Made by a program: the position numbers and the translations under genes. Below are positions 60,129 to 64,000 of a DNA stretch of 64,000 nt, piece by piece. Source of the DNA: VRUE01 sp963703335 (GTDB taxonomy: Bacteria; Actinomycetota; Thermoleophilia; Solirubrobacterales; 70-9); assembly GCA_963703335.1 (NCBI GenBank), contig OY969812.1, forward strand, positions 868,001-932,000, written 5' to 3'. Within the stretch, counting starts at the first letter, position 1; each line of letters opens with the position of its first letter. The notes under the pieces were generated by a model. It did no database searches, was not told where the DNA came from, and saw nothing but the letters and a program-made list of their open reading frames with translations.

Positions 60129-60668
60129 CTAGGCGAAGTACTTGGCGACGATCTGCTCAACGGTGCCCATTGTGCGCATCGTCCAAGGGCCGACGGCCGA
60201 TTCGATCGCTTTCAGGTCGAGATTAGATTCCGAGATTCCGCCGCTCGGAAGCCAGTAGAGCTCACGGCCCTCGATCGCAAGACGATCGGCGTTGGTCGAG
60301 AGGGCGAGGGCTTTCTTGCGCGTGGCGGCTTTTGGCTTCGACGGCAGAAGGGCAACCTGCAGCTTGCCCTTCGAGGCATCCAGTGCGGCCGGGTCGAACG
60401 GCGCCTGGCCCGCGATCCTCCGCAACTCCTTCGGGCTGCGCAGAAAGACCGGCACTTTGTAGCCAAGCGCTTCTCCAAGGCCCGTTTCGATGCGCGTAGT
60501 CAGTTTCGCCTCGTCCGACTCGTCAGCCGTGAAGACAACATTGCCGCTGGCGCGAAAGCAGCCAACCTCGGAAAATCCCAAGGTCTCGAACTCGTCGCTC
60601 AGCTCGGTGTTCTTGATCCTTCGCCCTCCCAGGTTCATCCCGCGCAGGAAGGCGACGTAGCGATCCAT
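60129..60668 (-). CDS. DUF1697 family protein
   Basis: A 179-residue protein with the DUF1697 N-terminus MDRYVAFLRGMNLGGRRIKN, then GCFRASGNVVFTADESDE, and the central FLRSPKELRRIAGQAPFDPA. The family is cytosolic, of unknown function, often next to DNA repair or regulatory genes. It lies just 3' of the tmRNA gene on the same strand. Confidence 0.9.
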   Translation of the reverse strand: MDRYVAFLRGMNLGGRRIKNTELSDEFETLGFSEVGCFRASGNVVFTADESDEAKLTTRIETGLGEALGYKVPVFLRSPKELRRIAGQAPFDPAALDASKGKLQVALLPSKPKAATRKKALALSTNADRLAIEGRELYWLPSGGISESNLDLKAIESAVGPWTMRTMGTVEQIVAKYFA

Positions 60669-60671
60669 CAG

Positions 60672-61030
60672 TGGAGGCGCCGAGAATTGAACTCGGGTCC
60701 GAGGTCGTAGCGCGAAGGCATCTACAGGTATAGCCGGCGCTTGATTCTCGTCTCCCGGGGTCCGCGCCGGCGGGCACTGCGGGAGATAAAGCCCTCTGAA
60801 TTGTCCCCTGGCAGACGGGGCGATCCGCCTGGGTAAGCCCGCATTCTGAAGCCGGCTGCCCTCCCCGCGGGCGGGAGAGGACCGACTCTCATCGCCTAGG
60901 TTCTAGCTAGGCAGCGAGGGCGAACTCATGGTCCGCACGTATTGGTTTTTGCCGGGGTTTAACGAGGCCTCCGGCAACCTCGACCTGCAACCGTTCGCAC
61001 GGACCGACCACGTCGAAGCCTGTCGCCCCC
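60672..61030 (-). ncRNA. ssrA: Transfer-messenger RNA (tmRNA)
   Basis: The minus strand begins GGGGGCGACAGGCTTCGACG, the usual tmRNA 5' consensus, and ends with a T-arm (GAGTTCAATTCTC) and CGCCTCCA, whose acceptor stem pairs with the 5' GGGGGCG. The 359-nt length fits. CCA is not encoded. A coding frame ends HEFALAA-TAG, the standard degradation-tag end; the most likely tag is ADHEFALAA, with GCG as resume codon and A at the conserved -4 position. tmRNA rescues stalled ribosomes with SmpB. A -10 TACAAT lies at 61051-61046. Confidence 0.95.
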
Positions 61031-61074
61031 GTGCTATGTGGACCGATTGTACGGAGTCGGGTAGGAATAGATGC

Positions 61075-62445
61075 GTGAGTGAGCGACAGTTCGACGCGAT
61101 CGTGCTCGGCGCCGGCGCGCCGGGTGAGGTCTGCGCGGGCCGGCTCGCCGACGGGGGGCTCTCGGTGGCGATCGTCGAGCAGCACCTGGTCGGGGGCGAA
61201 TGCTCCTATTACGCCTGCATGCCTTCCAAGGCGCTTCTGCGGCCAGCCGACCTGCTCGCTGAGGCGCAGCGGGTCCCCGGCATCGCCGTCGATGGACACC
61301 TCGATGCCCAGGCGATCCTCGACCGCCGCGACGAGGTCGTCCACGATCTCGATGACTCCGGGCAGTTGCCCTGGCTGCAGGAACGCGGCATCGAGCTCTT
61401 CCGCGGCAGCGGCGCACTCGAGGGAGAGCGGCAGGTCCGCGTCGGCGACGAGCTGCTCAGTGCCCGCCGGGCGGTCGTGGTCGCCACCGGCAGCGCTGCC
61501 GCGATGCCGCCAATCGAGGGCCTCGATTCGGCTCGCCCCTGGAACAACCGCGAGGGCACCACGGCCAAGCACGTGCCCGAGAGCATCCTGGTGCTCGGCG
61601 GCGGCCCGGTCGGCACCGAGCTATCCCAGGCCTGGTCCTCGCTCGGCTGCCGGGTGACGCTGGTCGAGGGCGGCCCCCGCCTGCTCTCGCGCGAGGAGCC
61701 CTTTGCCGGCGAGGAAGTAGCGAAGGCGCTGCGCGAGAACCACGGCGTCGACGTGCGCACCGGGGTGAAAGCGATCCAGGTCAGCCGCGAGGGCGACATC
61801 GTCACGGTGACACTGGACGACGGCAGCGAAATCGGGACTGCCGAGATCCTCGTCGCCGTCGGTCGCAAGCCCCGCACCCAGGAAATCGGGCTCGACACAG
61901 TCGGCGTCGAGCCCGACAAGGGCGGCTTCCTGGAGGCCGACGACCGCCTGCGAGTCGGCGGCCACGACTGGCTCTACGCGGTCGGAGACGTCAGCGGCCG
62001 CGCCCTCTTCACCCACATGGGCAAGTACCAAGCCTGGGTCGCCGCGGAGAACATCCTCGGCCACGAGACAGAAGCCATCGCCGAAGAAATCGGCTCCCCC
62101 CGCGTCACCTTCACCGATCCACAGGTCGCCGCCGCGGGCAAGACGCTCGACCAGGCACGCGAAGCCGGAATCGACGCGCGCGCGGTCGACGTCCCCACCG
62201 ACGCCACGGCCGGCGCCAGCTTCCAAGGCAAGGAAACCGGCGGCACGTCCCGGATCATCGTCGACGAGTCCCGCCAGATCATCGTCGGAGCCACCTTCAC
62301 CGGCTTCGAGACAGCCGACTTCCTCCACGCCGCAACAGTCGCCATCGTCGGCGAAATCCCCCTCCCCCGCTTGCGACATGCCGTCGCTGCCTACCCCAGC
62401 CGCAGCGAGATCTGGCTGAAGCTGCTCGAAGCATACGGGCTGTAG
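61075..62445 (+). CDS. Dihydrolipoamide dehydrogenase-like flavoprotein
   Basis: A 456-residue FAD-dependent disulfide oxidoreductase: VLGAGAPGEVCAGRLADGG (FAD loop), redox pair GGECSYYACMPSKALLR, NAD loop VLGGGPVGTELSQAWSSLG, and the dimerisation domain with EIPLPRLRHAVAAYPSRSEI, where a His-x4-Tyr-Pro replaces the usual His-Pro near the active site. It could be Lpd, mercuric reductase-like or another member. GTG 61075 is used; upstream frame extensions would overlap the tmRNA. Confidence 0.88.
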   Translation: MSERQFDAIVLGAGAPGEVCAGRLADGGLSVAIVEQHLVGGECSYYACMPSKALLRPADLLAEAQRVPGIAVDGHLDAQAILDRRDEVVHDLDDSGQLPWLQERGIELFRGSGALEGERQVRVGDELLSARRAVVVATGSAAAMPPIEGLDSARPWNNREGTTAKHVPESILVLGGGPVGTELSQAWSSLGCRVTLVEGGPRLLSREEPFAGEEVAKALRENHGVDVRTGVKAIQVSREGDIVTVTLDDGSEIGTAEILVAVGRKPRTQEIGLDTVGVEPDKGGFLEADDRLRVGGHDWLYAVGDVSGRALFTHMGKYQAWVAAENILGHETEAIAEEIGSPRVTFTDPQVAAAGKTLDQAREAGIDARAVDVPTDATAGASFQGKETGGTSRIIVDESRQIIVGATFTGFETADFLHAATVAIVGEIPLPRLRHAVAAYPSRSEIWLKLLEAYGL

Positions 62446-62585
62446 AGCAGCCTCAGCAGGGGTGGAGCGTCTTGCACTTTTTGGGCGTCCACCTTGGGGC
62501 GCCAGCCCAAGTCCGCTACATCCAAAAAGTTAAGCGGAACCCCTGCTGAGGCTGCTCAAACCAAGCGGTTAAGCGGAACCCCTGC
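62445..62585. repeat. Inverted and direct repeat element after the flavoprotein gene
   Basis: GAGCAGCCTCAGCAGGGGT (62445-62463) is complementary to 62539-62557, enclosing 75 nt. The 18-mer GTTAAGCGGAACCCCTGC occurs at 62529-62546 and again at 62568-62585. The first arm begins at the last base of the stop codon, so the element directly follows the gene and may end its transcript. Confidence 0.7.
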
Positions 62586-62594
62586 CGGGACCGC

Positions 62595-64000
62595 TCAAAC
62601 GCGCGAACGACGCTTCAGGTCTTCGAGCACGTCCTGCGGGAAACCCGGCACCTCGTCGAGATCATCTACGGAGCCGAAGCGGCCCAGGCGCTCGCGGTGA
62701 GCCAGCAGGCGGGTGGCTTGGGTGACCGAGAGGTTCTCGGCTCGAAGCTGCTCGAAGCTCACTGAGTTGAGATCGATCGTGCCACCGGCAGCGGCGGCGG
62801 GGGCTGGCGGCTCGGGTGCCGGCGGTGGAGCAAGTGGAGCCGGCGTTGGCGGCGGCGGCACTGGGGCCGGAGGAGGCGTGGGCGCCGGCGGCGTCGGGCT
62901 GGGCGGAGCGGGTTCGGGCGCGGGCGGCACCGGCGGGCCCGGGTCGGGGGCCGGCGGCGTTGGTTCGGGCGCTGGCGGAGGCATGGGAGGGGTCGGTTGA
63001 GGTGCCGGTGGCGGTGCACTCTGGCCTTGAACCGACTGGATCACTGCCTGCTCGGCTTCGACCGCACGTCGCTCGGCTTCGCGGGCGCGCTCCTCGGCCT
63101 GGGCGACGCTGTCGCGGATCTCCTGCAGGCGCCGCTCGCGCTCCTCCTCCTCAGACTTCAACCTTGCCAAGCGCTCGGCCTCAGCGGCGCGGCGCTCAGC
63201 CTCCTTGGTCCGCTCTTCGATCTGTCGCAGGCGCTCCTGGGCCTCGGCCATCGCCCGCTCCTGCGCATCGCGTTCCTGCTGAAGGCGTTGCTCGGCAGTC
63301 TGCAACCCGGCGAGCTCAGCACCGGGCACGGCGGCCATGCTTTGAGTCACCGGCCCGCCCTGCGTAGCGGCAGCTCTTGCTTCTGCTTCGTGCTGTAGTC
63401 GCTCGGCCTCCTGAATGCGGCGGTCGGCCTCGGTACGAATCCGCTCCTCCTCGCGCTGGATCTCAGCCACCTTGGCCTGGACCCGTTGTTCGACAACGGC
63501 GGGGTCCTCATAGCCGATGGGCTGTCCCGGCGCCGCGGCAACCGGCGGAACCATCGCCGCCGGGGGCGGCATCGGCTCACTCGGCGCCGGCGAGACGGGT
63601 GGCGGCTGAGGCGCAGGTAGCGGCGTCGGCTGCGGTACCGGCGGAGGAACAGCCGTTTGCGGAGGCTGTACGGCCGCTGGCGGCTGAACAGCCGTGGCGC
63701 CCTGCTGAAGTTGTTCGCGCTCGTGGGCCGCGCGCGCCTCGGCCAATTGCCGCTCAGCCTTGGCGGCTTCCTTGCGAGCACGCCGGCTATCGGCGCGGCC
63801 GCCGCCAGTCGGTTTGGCGCGACGTTCGGCCCGCTTGGCCACGCGTTCTTCCTTGCGCCGCTTCGCCTCCTCCTGGCGCCGTTTGCGGTGCTCGACCCGA
63901 GCAGCGCGTTGCTGCTCGCGGGCCTGCTTGCGCTTGTCCTTGGCACTCAGCGGCGGGCCGCCGGCCGCGGCCGGTGCAGCGGCAGATGGCGTGGAGGCCG
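62595..64000 (-). CDS. Coiled-coil, proline-rich protein with C-terminal helix-hairpin-helix, 5' end outside window
   Basis: The frame stays open to the window edge, so the N-terminus is missing. At least 467 residues are seen: a basic helix (RRQEEAKRRKEERVAKRAER), a Pro-rich stretch, a long charged coiled coil (about 150 residues, Glu/Arg/Ala), a second Pro-rich stretch, then a C-terminal ComEA-type helix-hairpin-helix (IDLNSVSFEQLRAENLSVTQ, RFGSVDDLDEVPGFPQDV). Such HhH units bind DNA. The protein could tether DNA to the envelope or a complex; not known. Confidence 0.8.
   Translation of the reverse strand, partial: ASTPSAAAPAAAGGPPLSAKDKRKQAREQQRAARVEHRKRRQEEAKRRKEERVAKRAERRAKPTGGGRADSRRARKEAAKAERQLAEARAAHEREQLQQGATAVQPPAAVQPPQTAVPPPVPQPTPLPAPQPPPVSPAPSEPMPPPAAMVPPVAAAPGQPIGYEDPAVVEQRVQAKVAEIQREEERIRTEADRRIQEAERLQHEAEARAAATQGGPVTQSMAAVPGAELAGLQTAEQRLQQERDAQERAMAEAQERLRQIEERTKEAERRAAEAERLARLKSEEEERERRLQEIRDSVAQAEERAREAERRAVEAEQAVIQSVQGQSAPPPAPQPTPPMPPPAPEPTPPAPDPGPPVPPAPEPAPPSPTPPAPTPPPAPVPPPPTPAPLAPPPAPEPPAPAAAAGGTIDLNSVSFEQLRAENLSVTQATRLLAHRERLGRFGSVDDLDEVPGFPQDVLEDLKRRSRV

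Noticed and set aside
60928..61074. Extension of the flavoprotein frame upstream
   Set aside because: It would overlap the tmRNA gene; the FAD-binding motif begins shortly after GTG 61075.

Overview
This is a GC-rich (roughly two-thirds G+C) chromosomal window from a free-living bacterium, most likely an actinobacterium of the Thermoleophilia/Solirubrobacterales type. The placement is an inference. It rests on the uvrC-rapZ and gap-pgk-tpiA gene order, a PknB-like kinase, Tad pilus genes, Rpf and MaoC-type proteins, GTG/TTG starts, and many genes whose start codon lies 6-7 nt after a -10 box (leaderless mRNAs). No prophage, insertion sequence or CRISPR array was seen.

Layout. 1-8.7 kb: a truncated secreted protein, a small wHTH regulator, tRNA-Gly(CCC), a VapBC-type module, an ABC-2 exporter, NRAMP-like and ZIP metal transporters, a PIN-domain relic, and cytochrome c maturation genes (TlpA/CcmG-like and CcmH). 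8.7-24.2 kb: housekeeping genes. These are argS with a degenerate P-loop partner, a phosphodiesterase, a lipoprotein plus Ser/Thr kinase, tgt, and the lower-glycolysis operon gap-pgk-tpiA-gpmI. They are followed by an ABC-2 exporter and uvrC-rapZ, without the yvcK-whiA pair usually found next to them. 24.2-36 kb: mixed accessory genes, including a crotonase, a cupredoxin lipoprotein, a PadR regulator, a type II lumazine synthase, an RTX-like secreted protein, two toxin-antitoxin modules, and a broken Tad/pilus region with an unusual TadG-VanY-lytic transglycosylase fusion.

36.4-50.7 kb: a 14-kb co-directional (minus strand) phosphate and polyphosphate island. It holds an OmpR-type response regulator, a lone winged-helix protein, pstSCAB-phoU, ppx, two CHAD proteins, a PHP-glycosyltransferase gene with a frameshift, ppk1, a DUF47 protein, a Pit transporter and a small membrane protein. 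PhoP-type boxes (direct repeats with an 11-bp period) lie upstream of pstS and upstream of a possible, unannotated structured RNA on the plus strand at about 50.86-51.0 kb. That RNA is the most interesting candidate in the window.

51-64 kb: uppP, an HD protein, an Rpf-like muralytic protein, a methyltransferase, purU, a cytochrome P450, an ABC-F ATPase, a metallo-beta-lactamase-fold protein, tmRNA (ssrA), a dihydrolipoamide dehydrogenase-like protein, and a truncated coiled-coil/proline-rich/helix-hairpin-helix protein. Several long perfect inverted repeats sit in gene junctions. One 18-mer palindromic arm occurs at two sites about 41 kb apart.
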